From DAOTTY01 sp964451095 (GTDB taxonomy: Bacteria > Chloroflexota > Anaerolineae > Aggregatilineales > Phototrophicaceae): a stretch of DNA of 5,567 nucleotides. How positions within the stretch are numbered: position 1 is the first letter of the stretch; every line of letters starts with the position of its first letter. Of this stretch, positions 1 to 5,339 are shown piece by piece. Below the pieces are notes generated by a model. The model ran no database searches. It was not told the origin of the DNA and saw only the letters and a program-made list of their open reading frames with translations. The stretch is taken from positions 1 to 5,567 of the forward strand of contig CAYVGI010000214.1 in assembly GCA_964451095.1 (NCBI GenBank). The letters run 5' to 3'. Both the position numbers and the translations under genes were made by a program.

Positions 1-398
1 CAGATGGGGCAGTCCAGCGGGTGGCTGGTCAGCAGGAACTCCAGCACGTCGTTGCGTGCTACATCGACCATTTCCGTGTTGGTCTTCACATGCATCCCGT
101 CGCTGACCGTCTGCGTGCAGGCGGTTTGCAGCTTGGGGAACCAGCGAATCTTCGGGTTGCCGTCGTCGTCCAGCACCACTTCACCTGTTGCCCGGTCGCG
201 CATCACCCCGCCAAGCTCCACCAGGCACATGCGGCACATGCCCACCGGGTCCATCTTGGGGTGGTAACAGAACACGGGGATGTCGTTGCCGATTTGCTTA
301 GCCGCATCGACCAGGTTCATGCCCTTCGGCAGTTGGTACTCCTTGCCGTCTATCGTGACGGTTACGAGATTGGTATCCGTCTTCACCATCTCTGCCAT
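1..398 (-). CDS. nuoG: NADH-quinone oxidoreductase subunit G (NuoG / Nqo3), N-terminal part; 3' end beyond the window
   Basis: This is the large iron-sulfur subunit of complex I. It passes electrons from NuoF through a chain of Fe-S clusters towards NuoB. About 132 codons are present, and the gene runs off the left edge. Residues 10-115 form a plant-type [2Fe-2S] ferredoxin domain with ligands Cys44, Cys55, Cys58 and Cys94 (spacing x10, x2, x35). The 35-residue last gap, with a charged stretch at 68-88, is longer than the x13-15 typical of E. coli-type proteins and matches the Thermus Nqo3 arrangement as I recall it. His126 and Cys130 in SHPLDCPI begin the His-Cys3 [4Fe-4S] (N5-type) site; the next Cys codon is cut by the window edge. 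The start is ATG at 398, with AGAGGAAA about 11 nt upstream. A second in-frame ATG at codon 4 is possible but less well placed. The gene is separated from nuoF by two accessory genes. Confidence 0.96.
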   Translation of the reverse strand, partial: MAEMVKTDTNLVTVTIDGKEYQLPKGMNLVDAAKQIGNDIPVFCYHPKMDPVGMCRMCLVELGGVMRDRATGEVVLDDDGNPKIRWFPKLQTACTQTVSDGMHVKTNTEMVDVARNDVLEFLLTSHPLDCPI

Positions 399-409
399 AC
401 AGCTTTATC

Positions 410-417
410 TTTCCTCT
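410..417 (-). promoter_or_regulatory. Ribosome binding site of nuoG
   Basis: On the minus strand AGAGGAAA lies 11 nt before the ATG at 398. The same octamer precedes the chosen nuoD start by 10 nt, which supports both start calls. Confidence 0.6.
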
Positions 418-508
418 TTAAAGTTCACTCGCTTACGTTAAAAGGCGTTATTTTGCTTGTGCTTGTTTTCACGGATGGTATTTTAAACGTTTGATGAGAA
501 GATTGCTA

Positions 509-539
509 CCAGCGGACTCGATTGTCCGTCATCTGCTGG
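509..539 (-). repeat. Imperfect hairpin after the membrane-protein gene
   Basis: CCAGC (509-513) pairs with GCTGG (535-539), and GGAC (514-517) pairs with GTCC (524-527) around a six-base loop, leaving a seven-base bulge on one side. It begins about 5 bp beyond the TGA of the preceding gene. No T-run follows on the minus strand, so it is not a classical intrinsic terminator. It could slow 3' decay of the upstream message, or be chance. Confidence 0.3.
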
Positions 540-543
540 CGCA

Positions 544-993
544 TCAGTTATACCGAAACCCGGTGACCACCCATGCTGTGCGCTCCTGGTTAAACTCCAG
601 CGTGATCGTTGCCGTTTGCAGCGCACCGTCCGCGAACGTTACCGGCGCGGAAACCGTCACGACCTCGCCTTCAATAGTCGGTCGGTCAAAAGATGCAATC
701 TCTACCGGGGCGATGCGCCGCGCCTGCATTTCCGTCCCGAACCCATCCGCCGTCGTGAACTCCGCCTGGAGGCCCGGTGATAGCAGCCCAAACGCCGTTT
801 CAAAATCGCTATCACCAGTGGCTTCCAGGAAGGTGCGGGCAACAGCGGCAGGTTCCGCCGTGGCACGTAGCACAGCATAATACAGCCCGCCCACGTACAA
901 GCCACACAGCAGCACTGCTCCACCCAGCACAATCAGCACCCACAACAAAAAACGGTTGCGGCGCTGCTGTGGTTGTGTCGTTTCGTCTGTCAT
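544..993 (-). CDS. Single-pass membrane protein with a probable NTF2-like (DUF4878-like) domain; function unknown
   Basis: The 149-residue protein has a short polar, basic N-terminus (residues 1-14, with RRNR just before the membrane), one hydrophobic helix at about 15-41, and a soluble C-terminal domain at 48-149. The positive N-side suggests that the C-terminal domain is outside the cytoplasm. That domain begins with a helix reading AVARTFLEATGDSDFETAFG, followed by LLSPGLQAEF and several beta-strand-like stretches. This order resembles small NTF2-like or DUF4878-type domains; I base this on pattern, not on a search. It starts 53 bp after the TPR gene stop and ends 145 bp before nuoG. The ATG at 993 has only a weak AGAGAG 12 nt upstream; a stronger AAGGAG lies 21 nt away, too far for ideal use. 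Cys30 sits in the membrane helix but lacks a proper lipobox. Its place between nuoF and nuoG hints at a role in complex I biogenesis, which is unproven. Confidence 0.78.
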   Translation of the reverse strand: MTDETTQPQQRRNRFLLWVLIVLGGAVLLCGLYVGGLYYAVLRATAEPAAVARTFLEATGDSDFETAFGLLSPGLQAEFTTADGFGTEMQARRIAPVEIASFDRPTIEGEVVTVSAPVTFADGALQTATITLEFNQERTAWVVTGFRYN

Positions 994-1046
994 CGTGTGC
1001 CGATCTCTCTGCCACTCCTTGCCTGCGTCTTGTTCGCGCGTGCGTC

Positions 1047-1658
1047 TTAACGACGCTTGCGCTGTGCTTGTTCTAGCGCGGCAAGCGCCCGGTCGCGCAC
1101 CATCTGGGAAACAATGCCCCAGGGTCTTGTCTCGTAGTCCGCGCTCGCCAGTTCTGCCGCTTTCTGTAAATCTACCGCTGCCCGGTCATAGTCGCGCAGT
1201 TCCAAGAACAACTCCCCGCGCTGCAAATAGATTGCCGCATCGTCAGGGTTGTGCTGCGCCGCCCGGTTCAGCATGTCGTAGCGCTCCTGGTATGCCGCTT
1301 TGTAGTCCCGCCCGAACAAACCGCGCACCCAATCGCCAAAGGACGGCGGCGGGATGTACAGCCTGGGGGCGGGGTCTACGCGCTGGAAGGGGTGGAATGT
1401 TTCTTTGTCGTCTTCGTCGTCGTCATTATCCCCCACCTGCGATGCAACACCCGCGTGCACGTCCGATGAACCTGACGGTGCCTCATCCGCTTGCGCGGTC
1501 TGGTCACCAAAATCGACGTCTTGCGCCGCGTCATCAACCATGCCGGGGGGCGCATACGCCGCCCAACGCTCATCAGACGGAGCGATCTGTTCCGTCTCAG
1601 CATCGTGCGGCTCATGTGCGTCTGTGCCAGAAGCACGTGTGGTGTCGTCGTTCGGCAT
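1047..1658 (-). CDS. TPR-repeat protein with an acidic disordered N-terminus; function unknown
   Basis: The protein is 203 residues long. Residues 1-90 are rich in Asp, Glu, Ala and Ser with little hydrophobic content and include the acidic run DNDDDEDDKE (77-86), so this half is probably disordered. A proline-rich linker (95-107) leads to a Trp-containing helix (109-118). A helical C-terminal region follows with at least one clear TPR unit at about 137-170 (NPDDAAIYLQRGELFLELRD, then DRAAVDLQKAAELA). The tail is basic (QRKRR). There is no signal peptide or membrane segment, so it is likely cytoplasmic. The ATG at 1658 lies 21 bp after the nuoF stop with GGGGG 4 nt before it, consistent with co-transcription or translational coupling. 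TPR proteins usually mediate protein contacts. An assembly or stability factor for the peripheral arm is a reasonable guess, but nothing in the sequence proves it. Confidence 0.82.
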   Translation of the reverse strand: MPNDDTTRASGTDAHEPHDAETEQIAPSDERWAAYAPPGMVDDAAQDVDFGDQTAQADEAPSGSSDVHAGVASQVGDNDDDEDDKETFHPFQRVDPAPRLYIPPPSFGDWVRGLFGRDYKAAYQERYDMLNRAAQHNPDDAAIYLQRGELFLELRDYDRAAVDLQKAAELASADYETRPWGIVSQMVRDRALAALEQAQRKRR

Positions 1659-1679
1659 GGTGCCCCCGTCCGCCAGCGG

Positions 1680-2978
1680 TTAGTCGCCTGCCGGTTCCGG
1701 TTGTGCTTCTTCGACGGGTTCTACCGCCTTCTGCTCTGTGTAGGCAGCAAAGTCCGCCGGGAAGTTTTTGATCGTCGCCAGGATCGGGTTCGCTGCGAAG
1801 TCGCCCAGCGCACACAGCGTCATGCCCTGCATGTTACCCGCCACATCAAACACGTTGTCGATGTCCTTCTGCGTCGCCTTGCCCGCCATGATGCGATCCA
1901 TCACCTTGTCAATCCAGTACGTGCCCTCGCGGCAGGGTGTGCACTTGCCGCAGCTTTCGTGGTGGAAGAACTTCGCCATCTTGGACGCAGCCCACGCGAT
2001 GTCGCGGGTGTCGTCCAGCAGGATGAACGATGCCGACCCCAACACCGTGCCCAGTTCCGCAAATGCCTCGTAGGTCATTTCCGTGTCCAGCACATCGTCC
2101 GTCAGCGGGATGATGGGACCGGATGCACCCGACGGCAGCAGCGCCTTAAAGCTGCGCCCATCCTCCGGACCGCCCGCGAGCTCAAACAGGAGTTCGCGCA
2201 CGGTGGTGCCGAGTGGCAGCTCGTAGTTGCCGGGCTTGGCAATGTCGCCGCTTACACAGAACACCTTCGTGCCGGAGCTTTTCTCCGTGCCCACTGCCTT
2301 GTACGCATCTGCACCGTTGACCATGATCCACGGCACGTTTGCCATCGTCTCCACGTTGTTGACCACGGTTGGCTCTTTGTACAGACCACCGCCCTTGTTT
2401 GCCGGGAACGGCGGGCGTACACGCGGCTGCCCCAGCAGACCTTCCAGGCTGTTCAGCAGGGCGCTTTCCTCACCGCAGATGTACGCGCCTGCGCCGAGGT
2501 GGGTGTACACTTCCACATCGTAGCCGCTGTCCATAATGTTGTTGCCGACGATGCCAGCTTCGCGGCACTTCTCGATGCAGCGGTCTAGCTGTTCGCCCAT
2601 TTCCCAGTACTCGCCGCGCAGGTAGATGTAAACCGCCTTCGCCTGGATGGCGTAGGCACCAATCAGCGATCCTTCTATAAGCTGGTACGGGTTGTTTTCC
2701 ATAATCTGGCGGTCTTTGAACGTGCCCGGCTCGCTCTCGTCCGCGTTGATGACAAAGTACTTGATCGGCTCGCTTTGCGGGATGAAGCTCCACTTCACAC
2801 CCGTCGGGAAGCCGGCACCGCCGCGCCCACGCAGGTTCGATGCTTTTACCAGGTCAATCACTTCGCTGGGCTGCATGGCAAGCGCCTTGCGCAGTCCCTC
2901 CCAGCCGCCGTTGTCGCTGTACACGTCGAACTTATGAATATCCGGTACGTCTAGCTCTCGTAGTAGGATGTGTTCCAT
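1680..2978 (-). CDS. nuoF: NADH-quinone oxidoreductase subunit F (NuoF / Nqo1), FMN- and NADH-binding
   Basis: This subunit oxidises NADH with FMN and passes electrons through its [4Fe-4S] cluster N3 to the Fe-S chain in the cytoplasmic arm. In the 432-residue form the flavin/NADH-site motifs are GRGGAGFP at 51-58, ESEPGTFKDR at 81-90 and GAGAYICGEES at 162-172. The cluster ligands are Cys343, Cys346 and Cys349 (SCGKCTPCREG) plus Cys389 (CALGD). Length is typical, apart from an acidic, proline-containing tail of about 20 residues after the conserved core (from about 413). The start is placed at ATG 2978, giving MEHILLRELDVPDIH, because GAGAG lies about 9 nt upstream and family members commonly begin near here. 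An in-frame GTG at 3002 would add eight residues (440 total) and has a weaker site. A 101-bp gap with a hairpin separates it from nuoE, and the TPR gene follows after 21 bp. Confidence 0.98.
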   Translation of the reverse strand: MEHILLRELDVPDIHKFDVYSDNGGWEGLRKALAMQPSEVIDLVKASNLRGRGGAGFPTGVKWSFIPQSEPIKYFVINADESEPGTFKDRQIMENNPYQLIEGSLIGAYAIQAKAVYIYLRGEYWEMGEQLDRCIEKCREAGIVGNNIMDSGYDVEVYTHLGAGAYICGEESALLNSLEGLLGQPRVRPPFPANKGGGLYKEPTVVNNVETMANVPWIMVNGADAYKAVGTEKSSGTKVFCVSGDIAKPGNYELPLGTTVRELLFELAGGPEDGRSFKALLPSGASGPIIPLTDDVLDTEMTYEAFAELGTVLGSASFILLDDTRDIAWAASKMAKFFHHESCGKCTPCREGTYWIDKVMDRIMAGKATQKDIDNVFDVAGNMQGMTLCALGDFAANPILATIKNFPADFAAYTEQKAVEPVEEAQPEPAGD

Positions 2979-3046
2979 TTTGGCTTGCTCTCTCTTACTC
3001 ACTTCTGTTGACTTTCAAACAATAAATCTCGGTGACTTTGCGGGTG

Positions 3047-3074
3047 GCAGGGGCGCAGTGTGCTGCGCCCCTGC
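3047..3074. repeat. Perfect hairpin (12-bp stem) between nuoE and nuoF
   Basis: GCAGGGGCGCAG (3047-3058) is exactly complementary to CTGCGCCCCTGC (3063-3074) around the four-base loop TGTG. It begins 5 bp beyond the nuoE stop. No T-run follows on the minus strand, so an intrinsic terminator is unlikely. Its AGGGGCG/CGCCCCT arms match those of the palindrome at 3701-3730, which suggests a REP-like family. In the transcript it could protect the 3' end of the nuoE message or modulate read-through into nuoF. Confidence 0.85.
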
Positions 3075-3079
3075 TCTCG

Positions 3080-3625
3080 TTAGTTTGCCTCTTTAAAACC
3101 GACTTCCTCGCCCTCAACCGTTGGGCTGAGCGCACTGTTCACGTCAGCACGCCACTTGTCCATCAGCGCCCGCATTTTGTCCATGTCCAGGTGCTCATGG
3201 AAGCGGAAGTTCGCCTGTAGCATCGGAGCACGGTCACAAGCACCCAAGCACATCACATGCTCTGCGGTGAACATGCCGTCCTCGGTCGTGCCCCCGTCTT
3301 CAATGCCAAGTTCGTCAATCAACTCGTGGTAGAACTCATCCGCGCCGCGCAGCGCACAGGGTAGGTCTGTGCAGACGTGCAGCCACACCTTACCCTTGGG
3401 GCGCTCACGATACATCGTGTAGAAGCCGGCAATGGACTTTACCTGCGTAGGGTCCATATCCAGGATTTCCGCCACGTCCTCAATGCCATCCTCGTTGACG
3501 AACCCGTAGTGCTCCTGCGCAATATACAATAATGGCATCACAGCGCTGCGCTTTTGGTCTTCTGGGTATTTGCTCAGGTGGTGTTCTACCTGATCTTTGT
3601 AGTTTTCCAGTAATGCGTTTTGCAT
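3080..3625 (-). CDS. nuoE: NADH-quinone oxidoreductase subunit E (NuoE / Nqo2), [2Fe-2S] thioredoxin-like
   Basis: This is the small partner of NuoF; it holds the off-pathway [2Fe-2S] cluster N1a. The protein is 181 residues long. Residues 1-75 form the N-terminal helical part, with AQEHYGFV and the VKSIAGFYTMY motif at about 62-72. The thioredoxin-like half carries the four ligands Cys85 and Cys90 (CTDLPC) and Cys126 and Cys130 (CLGACDRAP), the canonical C-x4-C and C-x3-C pattern. The acidic C-terminal tail is somewhat extended. The ATG at 3625 is chosen because AGGA lies 5 nt upstream. A longer in-frame reading to 3682 would only translate through a short hairpin in the leader and adds nothing family-like. 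Intercistronic gaps on both sides contain palindromes. Confidence 0.97.
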   Translation of the reverse strand: MQNALLENYKDQVEHHLSKYPEDQKRSAVMPLLYIAQEHYGFVNEDGIEDVAEILDMDPTQVKSIAGFYTMYRERPKGKVWLHVCTDLPCALRGADEFYHELIDELGIEDGGTTEDGMFTAEHVMCLGACDRAPMLQANFRFHEHLDMDKMRALMDKWRADVNSALSPTVEGEEVGFKEAN

Positions 3626-3630
3626 GTCGT

Positions 3631-3634
3631 TCCT
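3631..3634 (-). promoter_or_regulatory. Ribosome binding site of nuoE
   Basis: AGGA on the minus strand stands 5 nt before the ATG at 3625. It decides this start over the longer in-frame ATG at 3682, which lies upstream of the leader hairpin and lacks a comparable site. Confidence 0.55.
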
Positions 3635-3658
3635 ATTTTCTTTGTTTCCGTTATCGCA

Positions 3659-3671
3659 GGGCGATGCGCCC
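3659..3671. repeat. Short GGGCG/CGCCC hairpin in the nuoE leader
   Basis: GGGCG (3659-3663) and CGCCC (3667-3671) flank the three-base loop ATG. It lies 30 bp from the larger palindrome at 3701-3730 and repeats part of its arm sequence, so it may be a worn second copy. Five base pairs alone could also arise by chance. Confidence 0.45.
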
Positions 3672-3700
3672 CCACAAGACATGATCCCTTTGGTTCACAC

Positions 3701-3730
3701 TGTAGGGGCGAGATGCATCTCGCCCCTACA
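3701..3730. repeat. Perfect 30-bp palindrome between nuoD and nuoE (REP-like)
   Basis: The arm TGTAGGGGCGAGATG (3701-3715) is followed directly by its exact reverse complement (3716-3730), giving a 15-bp perfect inverted repeat with no spacer and the centre ATGCAT. It lies 18 bp beyond the nuoD stop. Neither strand has a T-run afterwards, so it does not look like an intrinsic terminator. The TGTAGGGGCG... arm resembles short dispersed palindromes that I recall as frequent in Chloroflexota and some other genomes. Its genome copy number cannot be seen here. Confidence 0.9.
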
Positions 3731-3748
3731 TCACCGTGCCAATCCAGA

Positions 3749-5011
3749 TTAGCGGTCGCTGTCGCCCAGCACAAAGTCTGTGCTACCGATGATGCCGATC
3801 AAGTCCGCAATCATGTGCCCCGGCGCAACGTGCCGCATCGCCTGGATGGCAATAAACGATGGCGTCTTGAAGTGCACGCGGCGTGCCTTGTTGCCGCCCG
3901 TGCCGTGCAGGTAGCAGCCAATCTCGCCACGCGGGGACTCAATCGCCACGTAAACCTCTTCATCCGGCAGGCTAAAGCCCTCCGTCCACAGCTTAAAGTG
4001 GTGGATGACCGCTTCCATGCTTTGCCCAAGCTCACTGCGCGGCGGCGGCACGAACTTACGGTTCTCGCTGCGGAATGGGCCGTCCGGCAGCTTGTTCTTT
4101 GCCTGCTCAATAATGCGCAGCGACTCGCGCAGTTCCTGCAAGCGGATGTAGTAGCGGTCGTACACGTCGCCGTGCTCACCCAGTGGAACGTTAAAGCTGT
4201 ACTGCTCGTAGCCGCTGTAGGGCATTGCCTTGCGGACGTCGTAGTTCACGCCGCTACCGCGCAGGCTAGCACCCGTCAGACCCATATTCAGCGCGTCTTC
4301 CGGCTCAATCACACCAATGCCCTGCGTGCGATCCACCCAGATGGGGTTCTTGGAGAGCAAGCGGTCGTAATCCTCGATCTTTTCCGCCATGTACGGCAGG
4401 AATTCGTCTACCGCAGGCAGGAACTCCGGCGGCAGGTCACGCCATACACCACCTGGACGGATGTAGCTACCCATCAGGCGCTGCCCACTGAGCATCTCGA
4501 ACATTTCCAGCACCCGTTCGCGCTCACGGAAGCAGTACAGGAACAGGCTCATCGCGCCCATGTCCAGGGCATGAGTACCCAGCCAAACGCAGTGGCTGGC
4601 AATGCGCTGCAACTCCAGGCACATCACGCGGATCGCCTGCGCACGCGGTGGCACGTCAATCTCGCCCAGTTTCTCAATCGCCATGCTAAACACCATGTTG
4701 TTCGACATGGGCGAAAGGTAGTCCATCCGGTCGGACAGTGTGATTGCCTTTTCGTATGGCTTGGACTCCATGTTCTTCTCGATGCCCGTGTGCAGGAAGC
4801 CGATATCTGGCAAGCAGGAGATGATCTCCTCGCCGTCCAGTTCCAGCAGCAGGCGCAGCACACCGTGTGTAGACGGGTGGTGCGGACCCATGTTCAGCAG
4901 CATGGTCTCGCCAGTGAACGCACGTTCACTCACCAGCCCACGCAACTGCTCCACATTGCCACGCCACGTTTCCACCTGTTGCTCTTGTTCAGGGGGTCTT
5001 GTTGCTACCAT
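3749..5011 (-). CDS. nuoD: NADH-quinone oxidoreductase subunit D (NuoD / Nqo4, 49-kDa homologue)
   Basis: NuoD forms the quinone-binding pocket together with NuoB, at the foot of the peripheral arm. The 420-residue protein has the conserved NMGPHHPSTHGVLR segment (about 40-53). His49 of that segment and Tyr98 of MDYLSP are 49 residues apart and correspond to the quinone-headgroup residues known as His38 and Tyr87 in Thermus Nqo4. Other family blocks include FRERERVLEMFEMLSGQR (about 161-178), ASLRGSGVNYDVRKAMPYSG (about 248-267), TEGFSLP, ESPRGE (about 358-363), and the C-terminal SxDFVLGDSDR, the usual GDxDR ending. As expected for the family, the Ni-binding Cys pairs of hydrogenase large subunits are absent. 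NuoD is not fused to NuoC. ATG 5011 is preferred, with AGAGGAAA 10 nt upstream. An in-frame TTG at 5032 overlaps that site and would add seven residues. It starts 25 bp after the unknown 98-codon gene. Confidence 0.98.
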   Translation of the reverse strand: MVATRPPEQEQQVETWRGNVEQLRGLVSERAFTGETMLLNMGPHHPSTHGVLRLLLELDGEEIISCLPDIGFLHTGIEKNMESKPYEKAITLSDRMDYLSPMSNNMVFSMAIEKLGEIDVPPRAQAIRVMCLELQRIASHCVWLGTHALDMGAMSLFLYCFRERERVLEMFEMLSGQRLMGSYIRPGGVWRDLPPEFLPAVDEFLPYMAEKIEDYDRLLSKNPIWVDRTQGIGVIEPEDALNMGLTGASLRGSGVNYDVRKAMPYSGYEQYSFNVPLGEHGDVYDRYYIRLQELRESLRIIEQAKNKLPDGPFRSENRKFVPPPRSELGQSMEAVIHHFKLWTEGFSLPDEEVYVAIESPRGEIGCYLHGTGGNKARRVHFKTPSFIAIQAMRHVAPGHMIADLIGIIGSTDFVLGDSDR

Positions 5012-5021
5012 CTCGTTTTCG

Positions 5022-5029
5022 TTTCCTCT
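5022..5029 (-). promoter_or_regulatory. Ribosome binding site of nuoD
   Basis: AGAGGAAA on the minus strand lies 10 nt before ATG 5011. It sits directly beside the alternative TTG at 5032-5030, which argues for the ATG as the true start. Confidence 0.6.
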
Positions 5030-5036
5030 CAACCAA

Positions 5037-5333
5037 CTACTCTTGTGTCTGTTTGTCTACGGAATCGTAATCGCGTGCTGCTTCGATGATCGCCAGCATC
5101 TTCAGGTTACTCGCCGCGATGGACGCCACAACCTGGGTCAGTTTCTCGCTGCTCAATTGCTCCGGCAGTTCACCGTTGGCGTGCCTTAGCAGCACTGTGC
5201 ACACCCCATCAGTGTACGCTGCTGCCGCTTTAGCATCAAACGCTGCCAGGCGCACGGCTTCCTGCCTGTCGGCGGCAGCGTACTGTGCGAAAAACGCCAG
5301 GTAGTGCTCGTAGGACTCACGATCCAGCTTCAA
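5037..5333 (-). CDS. Unknown 98-residue helical protein between nuoC and nuoD
   Basis: I do not recognise this protein. It is short, Ala-rich (the stretch AAFDAKAAAAY at about 30-40), without a signal peptide or membrane helix, and looks mostly alpha-helical in three or four segments: about 6-20, 22-46, 60-87, and a polar tail ending in DSVDKQTQE. It has one Cys (residue 45) and no metal-site pattern. The start is TTG at 5333; there is no in-frame ATG until late in the protein. The TTG is supported by AAGGA 10 nt upstream, inside the end of nuoC, and it begins 6 bp after the nuoC stop, a spacing that suggests translational coupling. The nuoD ATG follows 25 bp after its TAG. Its position inside the nuoC-nuoD pair suggests an accessory subunit or assembly helper, but no function can be read from the sequence. 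Confidence 0.72.
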   Translation of the reverse strand: MKLDRESYEHYLAFFAQYAAADRQEAVRLAAFDAKAAAAYTDGVCTVLLRHANGELPEQLSSEKLTQVVASIAASNLKMLAIIEAARDYDSVDKQTQE

Positions 5334-5339
5334 GGTCTG

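Larger units (their letters stand above)
399..543 (-). other. AT-rich 145-bp leader between the membrane-protein gene and nuoG
   Basis: This is the longest gap in the window and is visibly richer in A and T than the genes around it. It contains an imperfect hairpin right after the upstream stop codon (509-539), the 8-bp palindrome AAACGTTT (485-492), two direct copies of TAACG on the minus strand (around 436-450), and the nuoG ribosome site. I could not find a convincing -35/-10 pair. It may be a 5' untranslated region, an internal promoter or an mRNA processing zone; the sequence alone does not decide. Confidence 0.35.

Noticed and set aside
481..486. Minus-strand TAAAAT as the -10 box of a nuoG promoter
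   Set aside because: The hexamer at the proper distance upstream matches the -35 consensus at only about half its positions; not enough to call.
904..906. Lipoprotein signal (Cys30 in the membrane protein)
   Set aside because: The residues before Cys30 (VLL) do not fit a lipobox and the hydrophobic helix continues well beyond the Cys, so a plain membrane anchor is more likely.
956..1771. 271-codon open frame on the plus strand over the TPR gene
   Set aside because: Arg/Pro/Ser-rich shadow translation crossing several gene boundaries with no recognisable domain.
1491..2588. 365-codon open frame on the plus strand opposite nuoF and the TPR gene
   Set aside because: Same situation: low-complexity Arg/His/Val translation, antisense to clear nuoF motifs, and it spans the nuoF-TPR junction.
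3047..3074. Rho-independent terminator for nuoE
   Set aside because: The stem is strong but no T-run follows on the minus strand, and nuoF must be transcribed downstream.
3626..3682. Longer N-terminus for nuoE from an ATG at 3682
   Set aside because: The additional 19 residues would be encoded by the leader hairpin and are not family-like; AGGA sits correctly before the ATG at 3625.
3620..5089. 489-codon open frame on the plus strand opposite nuoD and the nuoD-nuoE gap
   Set aside because: It is the antisense of nuoD; its His/Arg/Val/Ala-heavy translation has no family motif and runs through the palindrome. GC-rich codon use in nuoD keeps the opposite frame free of stops.
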